In this document: one piece after another, positions 1 to 8,522 of the stretch
How the letters are laid out: the number at the start of each line of letters is the position of its first letter
Position numbering within the stretch: position 1 is the first letter of the stretch
Source of the DNA: CAYZBM01 sp964476705
GTDB taxonomy: Bacteria > Pseudomonadota > Alphaproteobacteria > Rickettsiales > UBA6187
Reading direction: 5' to 3'
Length of the DNA stretch: 53,635 nucleotides
Assembly: GCA_964476705.1 (NCBI GenBank)
Contig: CAYZBM010000005.1
Coordinates: 1 to 53,635 of the forward strand
Position numbers and translations under genes: made by a program
The notes under the pieces: model-generated
What the model was told of the DNA's origin: nothing
Seen by the model: only the letters and a program-made list of their open reading frames with translations
Databases searched by the model: none

Positions 1-2
1 GT

Positions 3-128
3 CTACTTCAAGATACAATCCATAATATAGGTCATTTCAATCATGAAATACTATACTATAGATCTTATCTATCAATTCTTATGGATTTTCTTAAAAGGAA
101 AAATATAAGTAAGGAATTTAATTTTTAA
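3..128 (+). CDS. Possible 3' end of a gene cut by the window edge
   Basis: Frame 3 is open from the window edge to a TAA at 126-128 (about 41 codons), while frames 1 and 2 hit stops within 30 bases. The peptide is not low-complexity and ends ...KRKNISKEFNF. I do not recognise it. Its middle part is encoded by a copy of the interspersed repeat described at 2644-2796, so either a palindromic element sits inside a coding region or the open frame is chance. Confidence is low because only 41 codons are visible. Confidence 0.3.
   Translation, partial: LLQDTIHNIGHFNHEILYYRSYLSILMDFLKRKNISKEFNF
20..53 (-). repeat. Fragment of the ~150-bp palindromic repeat family, inverted
   Basis: These 34 bases are the exact reverse complement of 2647-2680, the left end of the complete repeat copy at 2644-2796. 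The fragment and that copy flank the tail fibre/LamG gene pair in inverted orientation. The rest of the element is not recognisable here. Confidence 0.75.
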
Positions 129-196
129 ATTTGTGCCCTCTTATAATTTAAGAGATTTTCATAAAGAAAATTACCTGGCACTTTCAAACTTAAATA

Positions 197-403
197 TTAT
201 TTAAATAAATTCTTATCTTTTGAAGAAAATGGTACACGGTTCTTTAAATAAGCCATCCCCATACCAATTAAGCATAAAATAAATTCTTTATCAGAAGTGT
301 AAGAAAATTCCTTTTTCAATTCTTGAAAAGCTCTTTCTACCTCCTCTCTGAAAAAAATAGAGTAGTTATATTGTTTTATTTTAATCTTAATGTCTTCGCG
401 CAT
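197..403 (-). CDS. Small ribbon-helix-helix-like protein (68 aa)
   Basis: A 68-aa, lysine-rich protein whose layout matches the other RHH-like proteins of this window: a short beta-like N-terminus (IKIKQYNYSIFF), a first helix (EEVERAFQELKKEF), a turn, and a second helix ending in a Gly-containing turn (KEFILCLIGMGMAYL). A strong Shine-Dalgarno sequence (GGAGGGC) lies just upstream of the ATG at 403. The likely role is a small DNA-binding regulator of the adjacent phage genes, inferred only from fold pattern and position. The start is divergent from the tail fibre gene at 641. No catalytic motif is visible. Confidence 0.5.
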   Translation of the reverse strand: MREDIKIKIKQYNYSIFFREEVERAFQELKKEFSYTSDKEFILCLIGMGMAYLKNRVPFSSKDKNLFK

Positions 404-640
404 TATGCCCTCCTAACCTTAAAATGTTGGCCAATGATCTTCCAGTGATAGAAGACCGATTCATAGTTCTTATACTATAAAAAGATTAACAAAAAATTAA
501 GATTAAAAAGATATTTTTTTTTGCTTATTTTTTTGCCCCATTTCTTTTTTTTTTAATATTTTTTTTGTAAAAATAGGTAAATTTTTTAATAATAACCAAT
601 AACTTGACGAAGAAATTCTCTTATTCCATAATTTATTCTT
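404..640. other. Divergent intergenic region with long T tracts
   Basis: This stretch separates the minus-strand small regulator from the plus-strand tail fibre gene. It holds long T runs around 511-576 and a TTGACG hexamer at 604-609 that could be a -35 element for the tail fibre gene. No Shine-Dalgarno sequence is visible before the ATG at 641. I see no gene in it. Confidence 0.4.
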
Positions 641-1768
641 ATGACCATAAATAATCAGCAGCATAAAATATTGTATCAAGGTGATGGAATTAATCGAGAA
701 TTTCCTATTACTTTTCCTTTTGAAAATAGCAGAAATCTGTCAATAATTATTAAACAAGAAAATCTTGCTGATATAAAATTAAGTGAAAATGATTTTTATT
801 TACGATCAGATTCAAATCTAGATTTTAATACTGTGGTATTATTGCAACCACTTTTAAAAAAACAACAGCTAGAAATAATTAGAAGTACAAATATCTTACA
901 AGAAATAAGGTTAAAAAATTATGAAAGAATAGATGGTGAGTTATTAGAAGCTGCTCTAGACAAGATAATTATGATTCTACAAGAGATAGATGGGCAAAAT
1001 GCTAGGTCATTAAAATTTAGTGAAGATAGTACTGGCAATATTTCTATAGAAGACCCAAAAAATAATGCAGGTAAATTATTAATAGTAGATTCTTCTGGCA
1101 GAAAAATATCTTATTATGATGCATCTGCTGTAAAGACTGCAGGTTTATATATTAAAAATAATTTCTCTGGGGATAACAATACTAAAAAATTTAATTTATC
1201 TTTTACTGCGGCTTCGGCCAATAGTTTGATGGTTTTTGTTAATAAAATAATTCAAGAACCACAATTAGATTATGTAATTTTAGCTAATTTTATTATTTTT
1301 ACTAATGCTCCACCTTTTGGGATTAATAACATATATGTTATTAATCTTGCTGACAGTAAAGAATTAGCAACGGTTGGTGATGCTAGCATTACTACTCAGA
1401 AGCTGATTTCCGGTATGGTTTTGCCTAATCCTGAGTTACAGCAATATTCACAAACTGTGAAATCTATTTCCTCAGTTGGAGGTAAGATAACTATAGATTT
1501 AAGATTGGCTTCGGTCTTTGAATGTGTTCTAAATGAGGATAGTGAATTTATTTTTATCAATCCGCCATTATATGGACGCAATATAGGCTTTAAATTATTT
1601 TTACATACCGGTAATAATGCTTATAAAATTACCTGGCCAATTACAGTAAAATTTTCTTATGGTAAAGTTCCTGATTTAAGTTTGCCCAATGAAAATCATT
1701 TATTGATTTTTGAAACCATTAATAATGGTGATAAATGGTATGGAGCTTTAGTTATGGAGGCAATATAA
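641..1768 (+). CDS. Podovirus-type tail fibre protein (T7 tail fibre N-terminal type)
   Basis: The first ~130 residues follow the T7-like tail-fibre attachment domain: a YQGDGINREFPITFPFE start, then a DFYLRSDSNLDFNTVVLLQPL stretch, and a helical ERIDGELLEAALDKIIMILQEID segment that ends the adaptor. In T7-like phages this part anchors the fibre to the tail tube, and the variable remainder contacts the host surface. Residues ~160-220 and ~275-375 are beta-rich with no recognised enzyme. The following LamG gene starts one base after the stop, with its ribosome site inside this gene, so the two are probably translated together. The frame is intact. The adaptor assignment is fairly safe; the host target cannot be read from sequence. 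Confidence 0.75.
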   Translation: MTINNQQHKILYQGDGINREFPITFPFENSRNLSIIIKQENLADIKLSENDFYLRSDSNLDFNTVVLLQPLLKKQQLEIIRSTNILQEIRLKNYERIDGELLEAALDKIIMILQEIDGQNARSLKFSEDSTGNISIEDPKNNAGKLLIVDSSGRKISYYDASAVKTAGLYIKNNFSGDNNTKKFNLSFTAASANSLMVFVNKIIQEPQLDYVILANFIIFTNAPPFGINNIYVINLADSKELATVGDASITTQKLISGMVLPNPELQQYSQTVKSISSVGGKITIDLRLASVFECVLNEDSEFIFINPPLYGRNIGFKLFLHTGNNAYKITWPITVKFSYGKVPDLSLPNENHLLIFETINNGDKWYGALVMEAI

Positions 1769-1769
1769 A

Positions 1770-2516
1770 ATGCGCGCATATAATATTTATAACCAGCCTT
1801 ATCTTAATGCGGCCTTATTTAATGGCAGTAATTGTTATTTAGATAAACAAGATTTAAATGAAATTAATGCCAAAAAAGGCGTTTTAAGCTGTTGGTTCAA
1901 AAGATTAAGTGGAGATCAGGCCGTATTTTGTGAAATACGTAATGATAATAATTTAGTTTTAAGTATTGGAATAGATACTATATTTAACAGCATTTATTGT
2001 GATTGTTTTCATAATAATAAAAGTCATTTGTTTTTTAGTAGCGATAGAGATACGGTCACGGCTAATTCTAAATGGCGACATTTATTAGTTACTTGGGATC
2101 TGGGAAGCTTAGCGTTGAATAATGCTTGTCAAATTTATCTCGATGATAAAAATATAATTAGTACTAGAAATATCTTGGGATCGGCAAATAAAGAAATTAA
2201 TTTTAGCAGCAAGTATTTGCGAATAGGAACAAATATTCCAATTAAGACTGTAAAAATGAAAATGTATCTTGCTCAGTTATATATTACTTTGGGTAATAAT
2301 TTTGATGCTAATTTAAAAAATAATCGGCGAGAATTTATAGGCAGTAGTATTCTTCCTACAAGCTTGCCCTCAAGAATAAGTAATAGAGAAAATAAAATTT
2401 TATTTTTATTTAATACTAGGGATGATCTAGCTTTAGACTACTACAAGCAATTTTCTTTTAAAGCTAATGGCAATATAATTCTTGTACCCCAAATCTCTAT
2501 AAGATTAACTCAATAG
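1770..2516 (+). CDS. LamG/concanavalin-A-like lectin protein, probable receptor-binding partner of the tail fibre
   Basis: A 248-aa protein with the pattern of a LamG/ConA-like jelly roll. Near the start is AALFNGSNCYLDKQDL, then GVLSCWFKRL, then the typical WRHLLVTWD...IYLDDK segment around residues 105-130, then LRIG and a YLAQLYI strand. These folds bind carbohydrate. Its position directly after the tail fibre gene, with a GGAGG ribosome site inside that gene's last codons, suggests a fibre tip or adhesin. There is no signal peptide, consistent with a virion protein. The C-terminal ~60 residues are unassigned. Confidence 0.6.
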   Translation: MRAYNIYNQPYLNAALFNGSNCYLDKQDLNEINAKKGVLSCWFKRLSGDQAVFCEIRNDNNLVLSIGIDTIFNSIYCDCFHNNKSHLFFSSDRDTVTANSKWRHLLVTWDLGSLALNNACQIYLDDKNIISTRNILGSANKEINFSSKYLRIGTNIPIKTVKMKMYLAQLYITLGNNFDANLKNNRREFIGSSILPTSLPSRISNRENKILFLFNTRDDLALDYYKQFSFKANGNIILVPQISIRLTQ

Positions 2517-2527
2517 TTGTCTTTGGA

Positions 2528-2643
2528 AAAGTATAGTATTTTAGTTTGAAAAATTCATATTTTGTGGATCCTTCAGCAAAACATAAATATTATTATAAGT
2601 ATCTGTTTTTTCAGAATATGTAGCATTATGAAAATGATTTATT
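2528..2643 (+). repeat. Degenerate copy of the palindromic repeat, tandem to the next
   Basis: This stretch carries the same order of blocks as the neighbouring copy: a TATAGTATTT start, GGATCCTTCAGCAAAACAT, ATCTGTTTTTTCAGAATATGTAGCAT, then AATGATTTA. It lacks the right-hand end. The inner part can fold back on itself, with TTCAG...AAAACAT facing TGTTTTTTCAGAA. It is directly followed by the complete copy at 2644, making a tandem pair. Confidence 0.6.
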
Positions 2644-2796
2644 ATATAGTATTTCATGATTGAAATGACCTATATTATGGATCCTGAATAAAACATAAAT
2701 AGTATTATAAGTATATGTTTTTTCAGGATATGTAGCATCATAGAAATAATTTAATAATTATTGATTAGAGGTAAATTATTTCTTGATCTACTATAT
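2644..2796 (+). repeat. ~150-bp palindromic interspersed repeat, complete copy 1
   Basis: The element begins ATATAGTA and ends TACTATAT, imperfect terminal inverted repeats. It has an internal hairpin (TCCTGAATAAAACAT facing ATGTTTTTTCAGGA) and the family core GGATATGTAGCATCATAG. Related complete copies are at 29099-29246 and 33715-33866. The right end (TTGATCTACTATAT) matches those copies. It resembles a MITE or a Rickettsia-type palindromic element, with no coding capacity. It lies between the LamG gene and the capsid gene, so it may have split a formerly continuous virion operon. Confidence 0.75.
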
Positions 2797-2975
2797 GTGT
2801 ATTTTATGTAAATCATTTTCTAATCTACTATATTTTTTATTAAAAAGACACTTTTTTACAACCGAGTATTTATTAGCGGTATTTTTAAATAAGCCAAGAA
2901 TTTGCATCTAACTTTTTAAATAATTAAACTGGTAATTAAATTTCAGCATAAAATTTTTTATAAAAAGGAGAAAGC
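2797..2975. other. Intergenic region upstream of the capsid gene
   Basis: AT-rich non-coding DNA between the repeat and the capsid gene. It contains a second partial copy of the repeat's right end (TCTAATCTACTATATTTTTT around 2819-2838). It ends in the strongest Shine-Dalgarno sequence of the phage module (AAGGAG) just before 2976. I see no gene. Confidence 0.4.
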
Positions 2976-3854
2976 ATGTCTTTTGATATAGATGTTGCTA
3001 GTGTTCAACAATATACAACTAATATTAGTTTATTATTACAACAAAAAGGCACATTACTTAAAAATGCGGTTAATGTCGCAAGCTATAATGGTAAAGCCGC
3101 GAAAGCTGTAGAACAAATAGGCTCAGTTACGGCGCAAAGAGTTACAACTAGGCATAGTGATACACCGATTTCCAACACTAAATACAATGCGAGATGGGTA
3201 TTTCCTAAAGATTATATTTGGGCTGATTTAATCGATGATGAAGATAAATTAAGAATGTTGATTGATCCAACTTCTTCTTATTCTTTAAATGGTTCTTATG
3301 CTATCGGTAGGGCAATGGATGATGAAATAATTTCAGCATTTTTTGCTCCGGCAAAAACCGGAGAAAATGGTAATGAAATAACTAATTTTCCAACTAGTCA
3401 AATAGCCAGTAAGCTTGATAAAGATCGTAAAGAAACTGGAATGTCGGTAGATAAATTAAGATTGGGTAAAAAAATCTTACGACAAAATGAAGTTGATATG
3501 GATAATGATCAAGTTTATTGCGCAATAACTGCTCAACAAGAACAAGATTTATTACAAGAAACTCAAGTAACTAGTCTTGATTATAATACTAAGCCTGTAC
3601 TGGTAGACGGTAAATTATCTAGCTTTATGGGGATCAATTTCATTAATATTCAAAGATTGCCTTTCGATGGAGGAGTTCGATCTTGTCCTTTATGGAGTAA
3701 ATCCGGGATGCATTTAGGAATATGGAATGAAATATCAGCCTCACTTGATAAACGAGCAGATAAACGTAATGCCATGCAAGTAATGGTTAAAGGGAGCTTT
3801 GGAGCAACCAGGGTAGAAGAAGGAAAAATAGTTAATATTAAATGTCAAGAATAA
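2976..3854 (+). CDS. Phage major capsid protein
   Basis: A 292-aa protein of the alphaproteobacterial podophage capsid family (Phage_capsid_2-like, HK97 fold expected). The characteristic central segment is present: RHSDTPISNT, then the DYIWADLIDDEDKLRMLIDPTSSY block and AIGRAMDDEIISAFF, about residues 60-130. The C-terminal part has the expected substrate of beta strands ending GSFGATRVEEGKIVNIKC. It would form the icosahedral shell. An AAGGAG ribosome site 7-8 bases before the ATG suggests high translation. No scaffold, protease or portal gene is adjacent, which is unusual because these normally precede the capsid gene. Confidence 0.8.
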   Translation: MSFDIDVASVQQYTTNISLLLQQKGTLLKNAVNVASYNGKAAKAVEQIGSVTAQRVTTRHSDTPISNTKYNARWVFPKDYIWADLIDDEDKLRMLIDPTSSYSLNGSYAIGRAMDDEIISAFFAPAKTGENGNEITNFPTSQIASKLDKDRKETGMSVDKLRLGKKILRQNEVDMDNDQVYCAITAQQEQDLLQETQVTSLDYNTKPVLVDGKLSSFMGINFINIQRLPFDGGVRSCPLWSKSGMHLGIWNEISASLDKRADKRNAMQVMVKGSFGATRVEEGKIVNIKCQE

Positions 3855-3865
3855 GGGGTTAATTT

Positions 3866-4303
3866 ATGAGTAGAGAAAAGATTTCTAGTGTAATTAATGA
3901 AGGAAAATTAAGAAGAAATAATATTTGTGTTAGTAGTGATCTTATTAATAGCGATAATCAATTAGTTATGCTTAAGCTAAATTTAGACGCTTATTTAGAA
4001 AATTTACTCATCGCCTATGATGATTTGGCCGATGATTCTAGTTTTAATGTTGGATTGAAAGCTGGAGATACCTATTTCTTCCCGAGTTTATTTGCCGAAA
4101 ATATTATTTTAAATAATAAGGCGGCCGCCTTAACGGAGCTAAGGTTCCAGAAATTACTTATTACTTCGGTTAATCAAACCATTCGTGAATTTGCTAATAT
4201 TAAAAATGATGAGTTATTAACCGCTGATATAGTATTAGTTTTTAACAAGAGACCGCATAAAACGGGGAGTATTTTACTTAAAGCTACTTATGCAATTTTA
4301 TAA
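3866..4303 (+). CDS. Unidentified protein between capsid and tail tubular protein A
   Basis: A 145-aa protein I do not recognise, encoded 11 bases after the capsid stop with an AGGGG ribosome site. There is no signal peptide or membrane segment. It is mixed alpha/beta with an acidic middle (AYDDLADDSSF) and a TELRFQKLLITSVNQTIREF helix. In T7-like phages the slot between capsid and tail tubular protein A may hold a head-decoration or minor capsid gene; that role is a guess from position only. The frame is intact. Confidence 0.6.
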   Translation: MSREKISSVINEGKLRRNNICVSSDLINSDNQLVMLKLNLDAYLENLLIAYDDLADDSSFNVGLKAGDTYFFPSLFAENIILNNKAAALTELRFQKLLITSVNQTIREFANIKNDELLTADIVLVFNKRPHKTGSILLKATYAIL

Positions 4304-4321
4304 CTGTAATTTTTTAAAATT

Positions 4322-4891
4322 ATGACCGCAAAGATTGATTTAGTAAATTACGCTTTAATTATGTTGGGTGAGCAAACTATTGCGAGCCTAACTCAAGATG
4401 ATAAAGCTGCGCGTTTAGTAGGCTCTGTTTACAATCTTTTACTGGATAATGAACTTTGTGGTCATCCTTGGCATTTTGCAACAAAAAATACTCTTTTAGT
4501 AAAAATGCCCAATGAAGAAATAAATAATGGATTTAATAAATATTTATTACCACTAGATTGTTTACAAGCCAAAGAATTTTATTCTCAGTCTAAAAATATA
4601 GATATAAGTAATGAGATTTGGCAAGAAGGAGGAGTCGTTTATAGCAAATATCCAGCTCCTATCTATATTCATTATATTGCGCAAATTCTGGATATAAATA
4701 TTTACCCTGCTTTTTTTAAAGAATTATTGGCAACCAGAATTGCTCTTGAAATAGCTCAGGCTTTGACTCAATCAAATGAGAAATATTTTCTAATTTTAAA
4801 AAAATATCAAGAAGTAAGCAGAAAGGCTCGTAGACTTAATGCTTATGCAACTCCTGCCGAATATTTGGCCGAATCAAGTTGGCTAAATTAA
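4322..4891 (+). CDS. Tail tubular protein A (gp11-like head-tail adaptor)
   Basis: A 189-aa protein with the gp11-type opening IDLVNYALIMLGEQTIASLTQDDKAARLV, followed by a helix ending in the conserved HPWHFATKNTLL segment (~residues 45-60) and a YLLPLDCLQAKEFY strand. In T7-like phages this adaptor ring joins portal to nozzle. The C-terminal helix (FFKELLATRIALEIAQALTQS) matches the family. It precedes tail tubular protein B as in T7. No clear Shine-Dalgarno sequence is present. Confidence 0.8.
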   Translation: MTAKIDLVNYALIMLGEQTIASLTQDDKAARLVGSVYNLLLDNELCGHPWHFATKNTLLVKMPNEEINNGFNKYLLPLDCLQAKEFYSQSKNIDISNEIWQEGGVVYSKYPAPIYIHYIAQILDINIYPAFFKELLATRIALEIAQALTQSNEKYFLILKKYQEVSRKARRLNAYATPAEYLAESSWLN

Positions 4892-4943
4892 ATTTATGCT
4901 TTTTATAATCTAATAATATTGCCAAACATTAGAAGAAAGATAT

Positions 4944-7217
4944 ATGAAAGTTGCAGTTACCCAAACTAGTTTTAATGGTGGAGAATTTAGTCCTTTATTA
5001 ATGGGTCATTTAGATGCACCATTTAGAAATAATGCGGTAAAAACTTGTATTAATTTGCTACCTTTAAAACAAGGACCCTTAACTAGGAGAAGTGGCAGCA
5101 AATTTGTGCTTCCAGTTAAAAATAGTGATTCAAAAACAGCGCTAATTAAATTTGAATTTAATGTTAAGCAAAATTATATTATTGAGCTTGGTCATAAATA
5201 TATGCGCTTCTTCTATAACGACGGGATAATATTGCAAGCTCATAATCCTATAATCTCCTATGATCTTAATTCTAATATTATTACTTTAACTAATCAGGAT
5301 TTAAAAACTGATGATTTAGTTTATCTTTATAATGAGGAGCGTAATCTTAGTAAATATTGTAAATCTCAGCAAATTGCTGCAAATAAAATTAAGTTATTAG
5401 ATTTTTATAATAGTACGGTTATTAATTTAAATGCATTAAATCTTACTTTAGCTGATAAAATTGCTAAAATTTATGAAATAGAAACTCCTTACGCCCAAGA
5501 AGATTTATTTGATGAACATGGAATTTTATTAATAAGTGTTTGTCAGTCAGCTGATATATTATATTTGACGCACCAAAACTATAAACCACAACAATTAAAA
5601 CGTTTAGGGCATACTAACTGGGTTTTAGAAGATTTTGTAGCCATAGATGGTCCTTATTTAGACATTAATACGACAGATATTTCTTTGCAACCATCCGCCC
5701 TAACTGGACTTATATCAGTTTTTGCTAGTCGAGATTTGTTTAGCCTAAATGATCAAGGAAGATTTTTAAGAATTTTACAGAATAACCACTACGGTTATGG
5801 TGTTATTAATGAAGTTAAAAATGCCAAAGAAATTCTACTTCAAGTAAAGGCAAATTTTTTAAATATGAGTGCAAGTACAGATTGGCAAATTGGTTCATGG
5901 TGCGTGCAAAATGGTTATCCAAGTCTTGTTTATATTTATCAGAATCGGTTAGTTTTTGCTAAACAAAAATCAGCACCACAAAGATTAGATTTTAGCGCAA
6001 GTTTAGATTTATATAATTTTGCGCCTTCCGATTATAACGGGGTAGTTGCTGATGATCATGCAATTAGTGTTAATCTTAATTCGGATAATATTAATCCTAT
6101 CAACTGGTTACTTTATCATGAGAAAGGTCTTTTAGTAGGTACTCTTGGTGCAGAATGGTTAATTGCTAGTAATAATAATATAAAACCAATTACACCTTTA
6201 AATATTCAAGCAATAAAACTCACCAATTTAGGTAGTAATTTAGTGCCAGCACTTAGTGCTGGAGGATCTGCATTATTTGTCCAGAGATCTAGGCAAAAAT
6301 TACAATATATTACTTTTATGATTGATGAAGATGGTTTTCGTAATCTTGATTTAACTCTTTTTGCTGAGCATATAACATCTCCTGGAATTATAGCCTTAGC
6401 TTGGCAACAAGAACCAAGTGGCATTATCTGGGTTTTAAGAGAGGATGGCGCTTTGCTTGGCGTAACTTATGATCAGGGGCAAAAAGTAACTAGCTGGCAT
6501 CGGCATATTTTAGGAGGCTTTAGTAATAATGAAGCAACTAAAATGGCGGAAGTTGAAGCGATTATGGTTATAAATAATAATGCAGAAAATTATCAAGAAT
6601 TATGGCTGATAGTAAAACGAATGATTAATAATAAGATTTATCGTTATGTCGAATATATAATTCCTAATCTTACTCAATATAATAACTCTAAAGAAGAGAT
6701 TTTTGTTGATAGTTATTTAAATTACAAAAGTACTAAGAAAGTAAACAAAGTTACAGGTATTGAACATTTAGAGAGGCAAGAGGTTAGCATAGTTGTAGAT
6801 GGAGCAATGCATCCAAGTTTAAAAGTTTTAAATGGCGCAGTAGAGTTACAAACATCTGCAAATGAGGTAATAGTTGGTTTAAAAAATAAGTGGTTCTTAG
6901 AAACTTTACCACTTGATAGCTTAAATTTAAATAACCAAAATAATTTACTCAGCCCTAAAAGGATAAATCATATAATAATCAAATTATTAAACAGCTCTGG
7001 CATAAGATATGGGGCACGAATAGATAATTTAAAAGAAATAATAATGCCTTTATATTTTTATAATGTTAAAGCAGATTTATATACAGGAGATACCGATAAA
7101 TTACCTTTTAATGGAGGCTCGCAAAATAATCCTAGCGTAATTTTAGAACATGACGGTCCTTATCCTGTAACTATATTGTCGCTAACTGCGCAATTTAACC
7201 TCGAAGAAAAGCTTTAA
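4944..7217 (+). CDS. Tail tubular protein B (gp12-like nozzle)
   Basis: A 757-aa protein, close to the T7 gp12 length. It opens with the family signature: TSFNGGEFSPLLMGHLD, then CINLLPLKQGPLTRRSGSKFV. A middle repeat includes NRLVFA...LDFSASLDLYNF and GAEWLI, and a DGAMHPSLKVLNGAV strand lies near residue 620. In the virion it forms the hexameric tail nozzle and fibre dock. The gene runs into the gp13-like gene 4 bases later. No frameshift is seen over 2.3 kb, which argues against long neutral decay. Confidence 0.85.
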   Translation: MKVAVTQTSFNGGEFSPLLMGHLDAPFRNNAVKTCINLLPLKQGPLTRRSGSKFVLPVKNSDSKTALIKFEFNVKQNYIIELGHKYMRFFYNDGIILQAHNPIISYDLNSNIITLTNQDLKTDDLVYLYNEERNLSKYCKSQQIAANKIKLLDFYNSTVINLNALNLTLADKIAKIYEIETPYAQEDLFDEHGILLISVCQSADILYLTHQNYKPQQLKRLGHTNWVLEDFVAIDGPYLDINTTDISLQPSALTGLISVFASRDLFSLNDQGRFLRILQNNHYGYGVINEVKNAKEILLQVKANFLNMSASTDWQIGSWCVQNGYPSLVYIYQNRLVFAKQKSAPQRLDFSASLDLYNFAPSDYNGVVADDHAISVNLNSDNINPINWLLYHEKGLLVGTLGAEWLIASNNNIKPITPLNIQAIKLTNLGSNLVPALSAGGSALFVQRSRQKLQYITFMIDEDGFRNLDLTLFAEHITSPGIIALAWQQEPSGIIWVLREDGALLGVTYDQGQKVTSWHRHILGGFSNNEATKMAEVEAIMVINNNAENYQELWLIVKRMINNKIYRYVEYIIPNLTQYNNSKEEIFVDSYLNYKSTKKVNKVTGIEHLERQEVSIVVDGAMHPSLKVLNGAVELQTSANEVIVGLKNKWFLETLPLDSLNLNNQNNLLSPKRINHIIIKLLNSSGIRYGARIDNLKEIIMPLYFYNVKADLYTGDTDKLPFNGGSQNNPSVILEHDGPYPVTILSLTAQFNLEEKL

Positions 7218-7221
7218 ATAT

Positions 7222-7653
7222 ATGATAATAATTAAAGTTTTAAAAGCTGATGATTTGGAGCGAATAGAATTGCAAAAAGAGCAAATTTATATGCAAAATA
7301 TTTTAAATAAAAATTATAATTTATTTTTAAGCCAGGAATTTTCATTTACAATATTCAACGAAAATAAACAAATTTTAGCTTGTGCAGGTTTAGTGCATGA
7401 AGATATAAATAGAGCTTATGCTTGGATATTATTAAGTAAGTATGTTCGTTATGAATTAATCAGCTTCCATAGAAAAATAAAAGATTTTTTAGCTTTAGCT
7501 AGTTATAAGAGAATAGAAACCTTAGCTATAAGTAACTTTCCGGCTGGAATTAGATGGTTAAAACTATTAAATTTTTATCATGAAGGTCAGCTAAAGCATT
7601 TTTATGATTATGGGCAACATGCTGAATTATTTGCAAAATATAACAACATATAA
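7222..7653 (+). CDS. Phage gp13-like (GNAT-like) internal virion protein
   Basis: A 143-aa protein resembling the gp13/DUF2833 group of podophage proteins, which share a degenerate GNAT fold. Visible features are an N-terminal VLKADDLERIELQKEQI helix, FNENKQILACAGLV, and the C-terminal GIRWLKLLNFYHEGQLKHFYDYG, which is the conserved tail of the family. In T7 the equivalent protein is needed for virion assembly. True acetyltransferase activity is unlikely because the acetyl-CoA loop is not evident. It starts 4 bases after tail tubular protein B. Confidence 0.65.
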   Translation: MIIIKVLKADDLERIELQKEQIYMQNILNKNYNLFLSQEFSFTIFNENKQILACAGLVHEDINRAYAWILLSKYVRYELISFHRKIKDFLALASYKRIETLAISNFPAGIRWLKLLNFYHEGQLKHFYDYGQHAELFAKYNNI

Positions 7654-7662
7654 GGATTATTT

Positions 7663-8139
7663 ATGGCTGCAGCTACTCCGTTTTTATTGGCGACTTCACC
7701 TTTATTTGGTAAAATTGCAAGTCCAATAATGCAATTTAATAACGAAAGAAATCAAAGTAGAATGTTATATAATCAAGCTAATATTCTAAACGCAGAAGGA
7801 AAAAATGCAGAATTAAATGCTCAAGCCGAGCAAGAACAATTACAAAAACAACAACGTTTAAATTTAGGTGCTTTATCTACCAATATTGCTAATTCAGGTT
7901 TTATTCCCGATCTTACTAAAAATAATTTAGCTTTAGATTATAAAGCTGGACAAATTGCAGATTTATATAAGGTAAAAAGACAAGGGGCGCTAAATGCAGC
8001 TAGATACTATAACCAGGCGCTTAATAGTCAATTTCTAAGTAAAAAGCAAAAAGGCCAGTCTCTATATAATCTAGGAAGTAATGTTGGGCAAATATTTTTA
8101 GGAAATTCTAGTAATTTTTCTACTTTCCTCGATTCTTAA
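7663..8139 (+). CDS. Internal virion protein B-like (gp14-like)
   Basis: A 158-aa, Gln/Asn/Ala-rich helical protein. It has a hydrophobic N-terminus (ATPFLLATSPLFGKIASPIM), a long coiled-coil-like NAEGKNAELNAQAEQEQLQKQQRL helix, and the S-G-F-x-P-D type segment NIANSGFIPDLTKNN. This matches T7 gp14-like proteins, which are ejected into the envelope at infection. It is the last virion gene of the cluster; the large gp15/gp16 equivalents that normally follow are missing. Its 3' end overlaps the convergent minus-strand gene by 20 bases. Confidence 0.6.
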   Translation: MAAATPFLLATSPLFGKIASPIMQFNNERNQSRMLYNQANILNAEGKNAELNAQAEQEQLQKQQRLNLGALSTNIANSGFIPDLTKNNLALDYKAGQIADLYKVKRQGALNAARYYNQALNSQFLSKKQKGQSLYNLGSNVGQIFLGNSSNFSTFLDS

Positions 8140-8356
8140 TAAAATTTTCTATCTCTTCAATACTTGGTATTTCCTCATCTGTATGATAATGTTCAGATTT
8201 ATTTTCGTATAAAAGACCACTTCTAACTAGCCTTCTTAGAGCTTCACCTCTAGTTGCAATAAAGTTCTGGTTTTGAAATTCATTTAAATGTTTAATCACA
8301 AAAAATGGAAAGAGGAAAGACAGTCTTTCCCACAAATTATGATTAAATTTTGACAT
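8120..8356 (-). CDS. Small ribbon-helix-helix-like protein (78 aa)
   Basis: A single RHH-like unit: FFVIKHLNEFQNQNFIATRGEALRRLVRSGLL at about residues 18-49, matching the repeat unit of the two double-RHH proteins at 8523 and 22848 (helix, turn with Ser/Thr, then EAxRxLxxxGL). The C-terminus is acidic and probably disordered. It is transcribed divergently from the double-RHH gene at 8523, so the 166-bp region between them may hold shared operators. It is probably a DNA-binding regulator; the target is unknown. Confidence 0.55.
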   Translation of the reverse strand: MSKFNHNLWERLSFLFPFFVIKHLNEFQNQNFIATRGEALRRLVRSGLLYENKSEHYHTDEEIPSIEEIENFIKNRGK

Positions 8357-8418
8357 TTATTGGTTCTCCCGCATGATTCATATTGCAATTCAGTAAGCAT
8401 GTGCTATACTGCCTTCAT

Positions 8419-8479
8419 AATACGCGGTATATGCATAACTTGCATTTAGCGCGCCTGAGGTGCATAATAATATATTATT
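8419..8479. promoter_or_regulatory. Candidate operator cluster between divergent RHH genes
   Basis: The sequence AATACGCGGTATATGCATAA starts at 8419 and includes the 8-bp palindrome TATGCATA (8430-8437). Further TGCAT motifs follow, and a 14-bp palindrome AATAATATATTATT lies at 8466-8479. A close relative of the first motif (AATACGAATATATGCTCATA, 22751-22770) and another TATGCATA (22634-22641) lie upstream of the other double-RHH gene. Shared motifs before paralogous regulators suggest autoregulation; this is an inference. Confidence 0.45.
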
Positions 8480-8522
8480 TGCATTGTAATTTAATGTCAA
8501 GAGAATTTTTGAGGGATTTAAT

